Positions 23,825-31,901 of a DNA stretch of 64,000 nucleotides are shown one piece after another (position 1 is the first letter of the stretch; the number at the start of each line of letters is the position of its first letter). The notes below the pieces were generated by a model, which was not told the DNA's origin, did no database searches, and saw only the letters and a program-made list of their open reading frames with translations. Position numbers and translations under genes: made by a program. The DNA lies in assembly GCA_023663285.1 (NCBI GenBank), contig JAMPHT010000003.1:36500-100499 (forward strand), in the 5' to 3' direction. Source of the DNA: Bacillota bacterium. GTDB lineage: Bacteria > Bacillota > Clostridia > Lachnospirales > Lachnospiraceae.

Positions 23825-25936
23825 TTATACTTCAAAGGTCAATTCGCCGTAGCTGGGCACGGGCCACACGCTCTTATCCACCATCATCTCCAGTTCGTCG
23901 ATGGGTGTACGAAGCTCATCCATGACCGCTTTCACCGTGTCCTTGTAGAAGAATGCCTGAGCTTTTACGTCTTTCATAGCCGCCGCTTCCGCAACCGCCT
24001 TCTTCAGCTTTGCCAGCGCTTCCTTTGCGGCGAAAAGCCTGACGGTAACATTGTCGAGAAGCTCCGCCTGTACGGAAGCGTCCACACCGGCTTCTTTCAC
24101 GGCAATCACCGTGTCGGCCAGGGATTTGGTATAGCGGATCACCGCCGGGATATATTTCTTACCCGCCATGTCGATCATGGTCAGCGCCTCGATATTGATC
24201 GTCTTGGCATAGGTCTCGTAGGTGATCTCTTCACGGGATTCCAGTTCGACCCTGGTGAAGATACCGAATCTCTCAAACAGCCTGATCGCTTTGTCTGTGG
24301 TCAGCGTCGCCGCAGCTTCCACCATGGACTTGATATTGGGAAGGCCCCGTCTCTCTGCCTCCGCCACCCACTCGTCGGAGTAGCCGTCGCCGTTAAACAC
24401 GATCCTCTGGTGCTTCGTCATGTATTCCTTGATCAGATCATGGACGGCCAGTTCAAAGTTGTCTGCCTTTTCCAGAATGTCCGCCGCCTCGCAGAAAGCC
24501 TCCGCCACAATGGCGTTCAATGTGGTATTGGGACTTGCAATGGAATCCGCGGAACCCACCATGCGGAACTCAAATTTGTTCCCGGTAAAAGCAAAGGGTG
24601 AGGTCCTGTTCCTGTCTGTGGCGTCCTTCTCAAAGTCGGGCAGGGTAGAAACGCCTGTCTCCAGCTTGCCTCCGGCAATCAGATGAGCCGCCTCGCCTGT
24701 CTCGATCAGCTGCTTTACCACATCCTCCAGCTGTTCGCCCAAAAACATGGATATGATCGCAGGCGGCGCCTCGTTGGCACCCAGCCTGTGGTCGTTGCCC
24801 ACATCGGATGCGCTCTGCCGGAGCAGATCCGCATGGGTGTCAACAGCCTTCATGATACAGGCCAGCACCAGCAGGAACTGGATGTTTTCATTGGGCGTAT
24901 CGCCGGGATCCAGAAGGTTCACTCCGTTGTCCGTGCCCAGAGACCAGTTGTTGTGCTTACCGGAGCCGTTCACACCCGCAAAGGGCTTCTCGTGGAGCAG
25001 GCAGGTCATGCCGTGGCGTCCCGCTACCTTTTTCATGGTCTCCATCACCAGCTGGTTATGGTCTACGGCAATATTGGCCGTCTCATAGATGGGCGCAAGC
25101 TCATGCTGTGCGGGAGCCACCTCGTTATGCTGGGTCTTTGCGGTAACACCCAGCTTCCAGAGCTCCACATTCAGATCCTTCATATAAGAACCGACTCTCT
25201 CACGAATGGTTCCGAAATAATGATCCTCCAGCTCCTGTCCCTTGGGTGCAGGCGCGCCGAACAGAGTCCTTCCGGAGAAGATCAGATCCTCCCGCTGCAA
25301 GTATTTCTCCCGGTCTACCAGGAAATACTCCTGCTCCGGTCCCACGCTTGCCACCACCCTGGTGGCCTCGGTATTTCCGAATAGCCTCACAATACGAAGA
25401 GCCTGCTGGCTCACCGCCTCCATGGAACGCAGCAGGGGGGTCTTTTTATCCAACGCCTCGCCTGTGTAGGAGCAGAACGCAGTGGGAATACAGAGGATAA
25501 CTCCCGTTGCATCTTCCTTCAAAAACGCCGGAGACGTGATATCCCACGCCGTATAGCCTCTTGCCTCAAAGGTTGCCCGAAGTCCGCCGGATGGAAAAGA
25601 AGAGGCGTCCGGCTCTCCCTTGATCAGTTCCTTGCCGGAGAATTCCATGATCATCCTGCCTTCCTCGTCCGGATGGCTCACAAAGGCGTCGTGCTTCTCC
25701 GCGGTGATACCGGTCAGCGGCTGGAACCAGTGGGTGTAATGGGTAGCGCCGTTCTCCATGGCCCAATCCTTCATGGCCTTTGCCACCACGTCCGCAGTCT
25801 CCAGGGACAGCTCGCCGCCCTGATCCATCAGCTTCTTGATCTCCCTGTATGTACTTCTGGGCAGTCTTTCCTTCATTTTTCCAAGCGTAAACACCTTGCT
25901 GGCAAAAATGTCCTCCACATTCAGCATTTCACTCAT
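23825..25936 (-). CDS. glnN: type III glutamine synthetase (GlnN)
   Basis: A cytoplasmic ATP-dependent enzyme that makes glutamine from glutamate and ammonia. It is 703 residues from the ATG at 25936, which follows GGGAG; the longer frame reaching 26077 covers the leader hairpin and is not the start. Length and motifs fit GSIII: HYTHWFQPLTGITAEKHDAF, the ATP-site segment NEVAPAQHELAPIYE, and GSGKHNNWSLGTDNGVN. No PII or amt gene is nearby. A strong terminator in the leader suggests control by attenuation. tRNA-Gln lies just downstream on the same strand, a suggestive but unproven pairing. Confidence 0.95.
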   Translation of the reverse strand: MSEMLNVEDIFASKVFTLGKMKERLPRSTYREIKKLMDQGGELSLETADVVAKAMKDWAMENGATHYTHWFQPLTGITAEKHDAFVSHPDEEGRMIMEFSGKELIKGEPDASSFPSGGLRATFEARGYTAWDITSPAFLKEDATGVILCIPTAFCSYTGEALDKKTPLLRSMEAVSQQALRIVRLFGNTEATRVVASVGPEQEYFLVDREKYLQREDLIFSGRTLFGAPAPKGQELEDHYFGTIRERVGSYMKDLNVELWKLGVTAKTQHNEVAPAQHELAPIYETANIAVDHNQLVMETMKKVAGRHGMTCLLHEKPFAGVNGSGKHNNWSLGTDNGVNLLDPGDTPNENIQFLLVLACIMKAVDTHADLLRQSASDVGNDHRLGANEAPPAIISMFLGEQLEDVVKQLIETGEAAHLIAGGKLETGVSTLPDFEKDATDRNRTSPFAFTGNKFEFRMVGSADSIASPNTTLNAIVAEAFCEAADILEKADNFELAVHDLIKEYMTKHQRIVFNGDGYSDEWVAEAERRGLPNIKSMVEAAATLTTDKAIRLFERFGIFTRVELESREEITYETYAKTINIEALTMIDMAGKKYIPAVIRYTKSLADTVIAVKEAGVDASVQAELLDNVTVRLFAAKEALAKLKKAVAEAAAMKDVKAQAFFYKDTVKAVMDELRTPIDELEMMVDKSVWPVPSYGELTFEV

Positions 25937-25971
25937 ACTCTTTCTCCCTCTTCCTTTTTTCATTTTCCTCA

Positions 25972-26035
25972 GAACGAAGGCCATATAGCAAAAAATGTCC
26001 CAGAGTAACCGCGTTACTATGGAACATCTTCGTTC
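25972..26035 (-). promoter_or_regulatory. terminator/attenuator in the glnN leader
   Basis: On the minus strand a 15-bp stem (26013-26027 with 25995-26009, one mismatch and one G-U) with a 3-base loop is followed by six T, an intrinsic terminator only about 55 bases before the glnN start. It is flanked by an 8-base inverted pair, GAACGAAG at 26028-26035 and CTTCGTTC at 25972-25979, one arm before and one after the T run. Known Clostridia GS genes can be controlled by antitermination; the effector here is not visible. Confidence 0.75.
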
Positions 26036-26101
26036 AAAAATACAATACTCTATCTTTTGAAAAAAAGCAAGACCCAAATAAAAATTTTATTTCAGCAATT
26101 T

Positions 26102-27301
26102 TTATTTCATCCAATAGCTTGCTCCGGCTGTCAAATTGGCAAAAAAGTACAGCCCGCAGTACAGATGCCAGGCATACGCCAGCCCCAGGCCGATACGTAG
26201 AAATCTCTGCCTTCCTTTTCCTTCACATTCCAGCCATTTGACGGCGCAGACTGCAAACAGTACAAACAGGCAAAAACTGTAACCCCAAAGGAAATTTCCG
26301 TCCGCCGCTCTGCTGCCGCTCTCCACCAGGCAGAGCGCCTCCAAAAAGCCCAGAACAGCCATAGCCGTAATAAACAGATACTTTTTATCTGCAGCCAGCT
26401 TCTTCAAGGTCGCCGCCACCACCAGCCCGCAGAACAGCACGGAACAAACCACCGCCAGCTTTGTGATATTTGCATGGAGAGAAAAGGTATACCAGGGACG
26501 AAGCTCCATGCCGTTTCCCGTCTCCTCTCCGAACAGGACCGCATTCTGCCACAGTACCACAAGACCGCTGGGCAGAAGGGCAGAGCCGAAAACCAAAATC
26601 CTTTTTAACGGGACCCGCCTGCACAGATCCACCAGCAGGCAAAGTCCCATTATGGGCGAAAAGACAAGCAGAAAGCTTGGCTTGATACCGGTACATATAA
26701 AATTCAACAGGGCAAAGCCGCACCACTCCTTCCAGGTGATTCCTTCCCTGTATTTTTCTTCCAGCTTAAAATAATAGATGAGCACCGCCAATGCCGCAAG
26801 GCGCATACAGATGTAGGTAGAGTTGTGCCAGATATTCCCGGACTGGTAGCTGACATAGCGGTATTCCCCCACCGCCCTGATGTATACCGGCATGACAAAA
26901 TTGAGGCTCAAGGCAAGCAGTAGGGTAAACCACGTTTTCTCTCCGTATTTCCCCAACAGGCACACCAGACGTTCCGTCACATATACCGTTGCCATGGCAC
27001 ATACGCATAAGAAAACAGCTATCCCGAAAGTGGCGCCTCCGCACAGCATATACAGCAGCTTATAGACATAAGCCGTAAAGCTGTAATACCAGCCATCTTC
27101 AATGATCATGCTGATATGCAGAGGCAGATCGGACTCGTAGGGAATGGCTCCCCCCAGGGTAAGATCCGCCACAGACTGCCGGTAAAAAAGCCACAGACAG
27201 GCAATGCCGTATAAAACCACCAGCATATGGACCGCCATTCGTGATTTCTTTTCCTTTCCCATGACTAATTTCATTTTCATGACTATACTTTTCTTACTCA
27301 T
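26102..27301 (-). CDS. polytopic membrane protein of unknown function
   Basis: A 399-residue protein with about nine spans and short basic cytoplasmic loops. External segments include LPLHISMIIEDGWYYSFTAY after the first span and EYRYVSYQSGNIWHNSTYIC further on. The placement of spans resembles membrane proteins of surface-polysaccharide loci, but no family is recognised. Its ATG overlaps the stop of the preceding frame by eight bases, so it is coupled to the split membrane gene upstream. A later ATG (codon 8) is an alternative start. Confidence 0.65.
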   Translation of the reverse strand: MSKKSIVMKMKLVMGKEKKSRMAVHMLVVLYGIACLWLFYRQSVADLTLGGAIPYESDLPLHISMIIEDGWYYSFTAYVYKLLYMLCGGATFGIAVFLCVCAMATVYVTERLVCLLGKYGEKTWFTLLLALSLNFVMPVYIRAVGEYRYVSYQSGNIWHNSTYICMRLAALAVLIYYFKLEEKYREGITWKEWCGFALLNFICTGIKPSFLLVFSPIMGLCLLVDLCRRVPLKRILVFGSALLPSGLVVLWQNAVLFGEETGNGMELRPWYTFSLHANITKLAVVCSVLFCGLVVAATLKKLAADKKYLFITAMAVLGFLEALCLVESGSRAADGNFLWGYSFCLFVLFAVCAVKWLECEGKGRQRFLRIGLGLAYAWHLYCGLYFFANLTAGASYWMK

Positions 27302-27803
27302 CCTTCAAATAATATCTCCAGTATTTTCCATCTATTACTCTGTCCGCCCGAAACTCGTTTTCCAGCCACTGCATGATCCAACTGTCCCCGGCAACATTCA
27401 GTTCTCCATACCAACAGTCCACCACAACTACATTCGGATATTTCTCCGGATTCTTTTCCCAATAGCGCTGCAGTTTTTCATTGTATGTAGGTGTGCTGAT
27501 CGTGGAATCGACGCAAACCTCCGTATTCTCGTACAAATATCCCAGAGTACTGACTATATCGCTGCCCACCAGAAGAATTCTGTCACCCGGCTCTATATTC
27601 TGTCTCCATTCCTCCAGAGTAGCATTCATTATATAGGGCCCTATGTAAGTCGATACGATCCCCTTCGCAGGACCGGATCTCACTATTCCTCTAATGTCAA
27701 GAACACAAGCCTTATAGTCGTTCATAGGGCTGACCAAAAATCCCTCTCTGAATATCATGATTCCGCAAAACATAAGCAGCAGACAGGCCCCGGCTCTCGT
27801 TCT
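27294..27803 (-). pseudogene. C-terminal part of the G8-interrupted membrane protein
   Basis: This frame continues the gene at 27755-28993 after a frame change at eight G. It reads RTRAGACLLLMFCGIMIFRE, a final membrane span, then about 145 residues of a soluble, presumably external domain (ending DRVIDGKYWRYYLKDE). An internal ATG at 27773 lies inside the span and has no ribosome site, so it is unlikely to start a separate protein. Nine or six G would join the frames. Confidence 0.72.
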
Positions 27804-28993
27804 ACCCCCCCCGATCTCCTTTTGATTACACTTCCACAGGAGAGCAGTGACGCGCCTACCCCTAATGTGCCATAGAGCAGCGTAGTGTACACCGTGAGGT
27901 TGGAAAGCAGTAACGTCGCTATCACCCCGCAGCCGCTGACGATAATGCCCATCCGACAGGCCTGTGTTTCCTCTTCACTGCAATATTTACACAATATCCA
28001 GCCAAGTATACATATTGGCAGATAAACGATTGCATAACGGGGCTCCGCTTCAGCTGTAAGCGTACTAATGAAATTCTGTACATAAAAGCACAGTAAAAAG
28101 CATATAATGTACCATTCCTTACCAGGCTGCCGCTTTCTGAAAAAAGAAAATATCTTCACCACAGCACAGGACAACACGGCATATATACCTAAGAATAGCA
28201 TTATTTCCACAACATCCTTGCCATATCGGCTCAGTTTGGCCGAAATGATCCCTGTATGTGACGCATCTCCCATGATGATTTCCCGAATACGGTTTACAAA
28301 CTCTCCGATTCCCATACGCAAAGTAAAATACAGGACATAAATACTTCCACATACAGTACACTCACCGGTAAGCAGTAATATATCCGCCCTTTTATTCCGG
28401 GCATACAAAAGCAGGCACAGCAGGACGCCAAAATACACGATCATACAGGACGGATAGGCAAGAACCTCCAGACACAAAAAGAATCCTGACAAAAGCAGCC
28501 ATTTCTTTTTCTTCTGATCTCGAAAATATCGAAAAAGACAGCAAAACAGCAACACAGAAAACCACAATTGCATATTGGAGAACTCCGGCATCAAGATCCA
28601 TTTGGGATTGACTGTGAAGAAAAAAATGCACATACATAAAAGTGCTCTTCTATCCACATATTTTCTCAAGGTCCGATACAAAACCGCCGTTACGGCGCCC
28701 TTCAGCAACACTCCCGCCAGATTCATAAAGACTACGATTCCCGTGGTGGTATGGAAGATCGTCAAATATGATTTTATAAGGGCAGCCGCAAAAAATGCAG
28801 AAGTTTGATGGGGTTCCCACATCTGTAAAAACATTTTATCTCCCTGCGCCATCCTGTAGGACATGGCGAGCGCATATTGTACATCCAAACCACAGCTGGT
28901 AAAAATACTCTTTATGTTTACCAGAATGCTTCCCAAGATCAATACTGTGAAAATCCACTTTTCCAGCCGCCGTTTTCTGCACTGTTTCTCCAT
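27755..28993 (-). CDS. polytopic membrane protein, frame-interrupted at a G run
   Basis: About 412 residues as read, from the ATG at 28993 (AGGAGG upstream, spacing rather long); 29044 is an alternative. It has about ten spans, with an external motif MWEPHQTSAFFAAALI after the first span and a later EAEPRYAIVYLPICILG loop. The layout resembles polytopic glycosyltransferase-like proteins. After SVIKRRSGG the frame runs through eight G into an implausible tail (VEREPGPVCC...) and stops, while the natural continuation lies in another frame. It is placed between the U32 gene and the 399-residue membrane protein, all on the minus strand. Confidence 0.7.
   Translation of the reverse strand: MEKQCRKRRLEKWIFTVLILGSILVNIKSIFTSCGLDVQYALAMSYRMAQGDKMFLQMWEPHQTSAFFAAALIKSYLTIFHTTTGIVVFMNLAGVLLKGAVTAVLYRTLRKYVDRRALLCMCIFFFTVNPKWILMPEFSNMQLWFSVLLFCCLFRYFRDQKKKKWLLLSGFFLCLEVLAYPSCMIVYFGVLLCLLLYARNKRADILLLTGECTVCGSIYVLYFTLRMGIGEFVNRIREIIMGDASHTGIISAKLSRYGKDVVEIMLFLGIYAVLSCAVVKIFSFFRKRQPGKEWYIICFLLCFYVQNFISTLTAEAEPRYAIVYLPICILGWILCKYCSEEETQACRMGIIVSGCGVIATLLLSNLTVYTTLLYGTLGVGASLLSCGSVIKRRSGGVEREPGPVCCLCFAES
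27805..27812. repeat. run of eight C (eight G on the coding strand)
   Basis: A homopolymer exactly at the point where the two halves of the membrane protein change frame. Confidence 0.95.
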
Positions 28994-29031
28994 TTTTGTG
29001 CTTATACCTCCTGCGTGCATTTTAGCTTTTC

Positions 29032-30282
29032 TCAGCAGACACAACGCAATATATCATACTGCTCCGGCGCCGCAGACAATTTAAGCCGGATCGCCTGCCC
29101 TGCATGGGGACAGCTTTCCACAGCAGCGCCCTCTTCATCATACATTGCCTCCACCGTCGCCGGCACATTCCTGCCGTCCGGCTTCATGATCTCAATAGAA
29201 TCCCCCACGGCAAACTTATTTTTCTGCCGGATACGGGCGAACGGCCAGGAACCTCTTTTCTCCGTCTCCTCCACCAGCCCCAGATAAACGTATTCATTCA
29301 CATAGGTACTTTCGTCGTATATCTGGTTATGCGCATCCGGCTTTCCGAAGTAAAAACCGGTAGAATACTGCCTGTAGGTACACTTGGCGATCTCCGCCCT
29401 GTACCACTCCATGTTTTCCCGATAGGTCTCCTCCGACAGGAAATAATCGTCGATGGCCTTCCTGTAGGTTCTTGCCACCACAGCCACATAGAGAGCATTC
29501 TTCATGCGCCCCTCGATCTTAAAGCTGTCGATCCCCGCCTCCACCAGCTCCGGGATATACTCGATCATACACAGATCCTTCGAGTTGAAGATATAGGTCC
29601 CCCGCTCGTTCTCATAGACCGGCAGATACTCTCCGGGCCGCGTCTCCTCCATCACCGCATATTTCCAGCGGCAGGGATGGGTACAGTTCCCCTGATTGGC
29701 GTCCCTGCCGGTAAAGTAACTGCTGAGCAGGCAGCGCCCTGAGTAGGAAATGCACATGGAACCGTGGACAAAGCTCTCTATCTCCATCTCCTCTGGAATC
29801 CGCTCCCGGATGTCCCGTATCTCCTCCAGGGAAAGCTCCCTGGCGGACACTACCCGCTTTGCCCCCTGTTCCCGCCAGAAGAGCCAGGTCAGGTAATTGG
29901 TGTTATTTGCCTGGGTCGAAATATGTATATCCGCCTCCGGCCACACCTCCCTTGCCAGGGCAAACATACCGGGATCGGAGATGATCAGGGCGTCGCAGGG
30001 CTCCGGCTGCATATCCCGCAGTTCCCGGAAGTAATCCTTCGCCCCCTCCAGATCATGGTTATGGGCCAGAATATTAGCCGTGACGTAAACCTTCACTCCC
30101 TGGGCATGGGCAAATGCAATTCCCTCCGCCATCTCCTCCATGGAAAAATTCTTTGCCTTTGCCCGAAGTCCGAATACCTCGCCGCCGATATATACCGCAT
30201 CCGCTCCGAAAACCACCGCCGTCTTAAGGACCTCCAGACTGCCGGCGGGAATCAGCAGCTCCGGCTTCCGCCTCTGTGCCAT
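29032..30282 (-). CDS. U32 family protein, TrhP-like tRNA U34 hydroxylation protein
   Basis: A 416-residue protein of the peptidase U32 family. It shows LLIPAGSLEVLKTAVVFGAD with VYIGGEVFGLR at the N terminus, the U32 signature ESFVHGSMCISYSGRCLLSS, and the cysteines of GRDANQGNCTHPCRW that are likely iron-sulfur ligands. Proteins of this type (TrhP in Escherichia coli, YrrN/YrrO in Bacillus) make 5-hydroxyuridine at tRNA position 34. The gene 38 bases upstream is a TrmR-like methyltransferase that would act next, which supports that role over collagenase-type names. GGAG precedes the start. Confidence 0.85.
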   Translation of the reverse strand: MAQRRKPELLIPAGSLEVLKTAVVFGADAVYIGGEVFGLRAKAKNFSMEEMAEGIAFAHAQGVKVYVTANILAHNHDLEGAKDYFRELRDMQPEPCDALIISDPGMFALAREVWPEADIHISTQANNTNYLTWLFWREQGAKRVVSARELSLEEIRDIRERIPEEMEIESFVHGSMCISYSGRCLLSSYFTGRDANQGNCTHPCRWKYAVMEETRPGEYLPVYENERGTYIFNSKDLCMIEYIPELVEAGIDSFKIEGRMKNALYVAVVARTYRKAIDDYFLSEETYRENMEWYRAEIAKCTYRQYSTGFYFGKPDAHNQIYDESTYVNEYVYLGLVEETEKRGSWPFARIRQKNKFAVGDSIEIMKPDGRNVPATVEAMYDEEGAAVESCPHAGQAIRLKLSAAPEQYDILRCVC

Positions 30283-30320
30283 CTTTACTCCTCCGTCCTC
30301 TTAGAAAATCTTCATTCCGT

Positions 30321-30962
30321 TCACACTTTGGTGCTCAGCGCCACCCCGTCCCCCACCGGCAGAATAGCTGTTTCCAACAGGGGATGATGCTTCAGTTCAT
30401 AAAGATAGTCCCGCATACGGGCGTGAATGGTCCGGTTTCTTCGGGTCACCGCAAACCGGGACTCTATGATATCTCCGCCCTGCAGGACATTATCGCTCAC
30501 AAGCAGTCCTCCCGGAGCCAGCAGCCTTATGATATCCGGCAGGAAAAAGATATACTGGCCCTTGGCCGCATCCATAAAGATCAAGTCATAGCTTCCCGTA
30601 AGCTCCGGCAAAATATCTGCGGCGTCCCCCTCCAAAAGGGTGATCCTGTCCTCCGCGCCTCTGCGCCTGAAATTCTCCCTTGCCTGGGGGATCCTTTTCT
30701 CATATTTCTCAATGGTGGTAATATGACATTCCTCCGGCCCGTATTCGCTCATCAGCAACGCGGAAAAGCCGATGGCAGTCCCGACCTCCAGGATGTTCCT
30801 CGGCTTTGAAAGGGCAAGCAGAAATTTTAACAGGCTCTGCATCGATCTTCGTATGATGGGAACCCGGTTCTGCAGCGCATATTTTTCTATTTCATCCAGG
30901 AAAGGCGTATTGCCTCTGTCAAGGGAATCAATAAAGGCCGCCATTCTTTCATCTGTCATCAT
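30321..30962 (-). CDS. O-methyltransferase, TrmR-like (tRNA 5-methoxyuridine)
   Basis: A 213-residue class I methyltransferase of the O-methyltransferase 3 family: NILEVGTAIGFSALLMSEYG (SAM motif I) and SYDLIFMDAAKGQYIFF. In Bacillus the orthologous yrrM/trmR sits directly before the U32 genes and methylates the 5-hydroxyuridine at position 34 of tRNA. The same order is found here (methyltransferase then U32), so this assignment is favoured over catechol-type substrates. It starts nine bases after the MltG-like gene stop. Confidence 0.85.
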   Translation of the reverse strand: MMTDERMAAFIDSLDRGNTPFLDEIEKYALQNRVPIIRRSMQSLLKFLLALSKPRNILEVGTAIGFSALLMSEYGPEECHITTIEKYEKRIPQARENFRRRGAEDRITLLEGDAADILPELTGSYDLIFMDAAKGQYIFFLPDIIRLLAPGGLLVSDNVLQGGDIIESRFAVTRRNRTIHARMRDYLYELKHHPLLETAILPVGDGVALSTKV

Positions 30963-30971
30963 ATGGCTTCC

Positions 30972-31370
30972 TTACTCCCCTGCGCCCTGGTCAGCGGCGT
31001 CCCCATCCTCTGTCAGGGTCATAGCCTCCATCATCTCTTCCGCCGTCATGGAGGTGCTGAACTCAAAGATCCCCGGCTTCACGTCCTCCCTGAATTCCGA
31101 CAGGTAATATTGCAGGACAAACAGCTTTGCATCCCGGATCAGTCCCTTGTTTTGCAGAAGAGTCCCTATGTCGGAGGCAGACATATCCTCTGTGATCGCC
31201 ACCGTTACCGTTTTTCCCTCGCCGGAGGAAACTGCCGGCTCCGTAAAAATACGATAACCATAGTCATAACATTTCAGTGCGCCCTGATAAATGACGTACA
31301 CAGCCAGGATAAGCACTGCCACCCTGCAGATCGCGCCCACCACCGAAAAAATAATATTTGCTGGTTTCAT
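30972..31370 (-). CDS. short MltG/YceG-like membrane protein lacking the catalytic domain
   Basis: About 132 residues from the ATG at 31370 (GAGGAG upstream). A membrane span (about 8-32) is followed by a LysM-like region (ITEDMSASDIGTLLQNKGLI, then FVLQYYLSEFR, KPGIFEF) as in the N-terminal part of the endolytic transglycosylase MltG. The catalytic domain with its Glu is absent, and the protein ends in an acidic tail. Its place before TrmR-U32 corresponds to yrrL (mltG) in Bacillus, so this is a positional counterpart that cannot cut glycan strands on its own. It may be a regulator or a reduced form typical of this lineage. Confidence 0.72.
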   Translation of the reverse strand: MKPANIIFSVVGAICRVAVLILAVYVIYQGALKCYDYGYRIFTEPAVSSGEGKTVTVAITEDMSASDIGTLLQNKGLIRDAKLFVLQYYLSEFREDVKPGIFEFSTSMTAEEMMEAMTLTEDGDAADQGAGE

Positions 31371-31399
31371 ACTACTCCTCTTTTCTTTCCGGACCTTCC

Positions 31400-31837
31400 T
31401 CACTGGAAGTCAAGCTCCGCCGTGATGCGATTCTCTATGGCCTGCATCCTTTTACAAAAAGCCAGCTCCGCTTCCAAAAAGTCCGATACTGCCGAATCGC
31501 TCCTGAAATTCTCATATTCCTTTTCAAAGCGATCCAGCTTCTCAAAATCAATGTCCATAAGGGACTGCAGCTCATAATTGCGCTTGCGGTACTCGTCGAT
31601 CTTCTCCTTCAGCCCCGGCTGCTGCAGCACCTTGCCCAGCTCCTCCCGGTAGGCAAGGTATTCCTCACATTCCAGAATCGCCTCTATCAGCGTACTCACC
31701 GTATCATCCAGCTTATCGGCGCCGCCCGGAATATACATCTGTTCCCTGCTGCTTCCGCTATCCATATTACTGTTATCCATGTCACCCTCACTCGTCATTG
31801 TGCCATTATTTTTCTTCCAGATACTCCATTTCCCCAC
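31400..31837 (-). CDS. YlbF family regulator
   Basis: A 145-residue protein starting at GTG 31837 (GGAGG seven bases upstream). After a ~45-residue Ser/Asn-rich head, the rest is helical and matches the YlbF/YmcA family: LIEAILECEEYLAYREELGK, then DEYRKRNYELQSL. In Bacillus the Y-complex (YlbF-YmcA-YaaT) helps RNase Y mature transcripts. Its position between RNase J and the MltG-like gene is consistent with an RNA-decay role. Confidence 0.82.
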   Translation of the reverse strand: MGKWSIWKKNNGTMTSEGDMDNSNMDSGSSREQMYIPGGADKLDDTVSTLIEAILECEEYLAYREELGKVLQQPGLKEKIDEYRKRNYELQSLMDIDFEKLDRFEKEYENFRSDSAVSDFLEAELAFCKRMQAIENRITAELDFQ

Positions 31838-31901
31838 CTGTCGTCCTCCCTTCCGCGTTCCGGAAAACTCCCGGCGTCTGCGCCTCTGCCGGACTGCCTG
31901 C

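Noticed and set aside
25937-26077. Glutamine riboswitch or an extra 47-residue N terminus of glutamine synthetase
   Set aside because: No known glutamine-riboswitch consensus was found, and the open frame covers a terminator hairpin and precedes a better start with a ribosome site.
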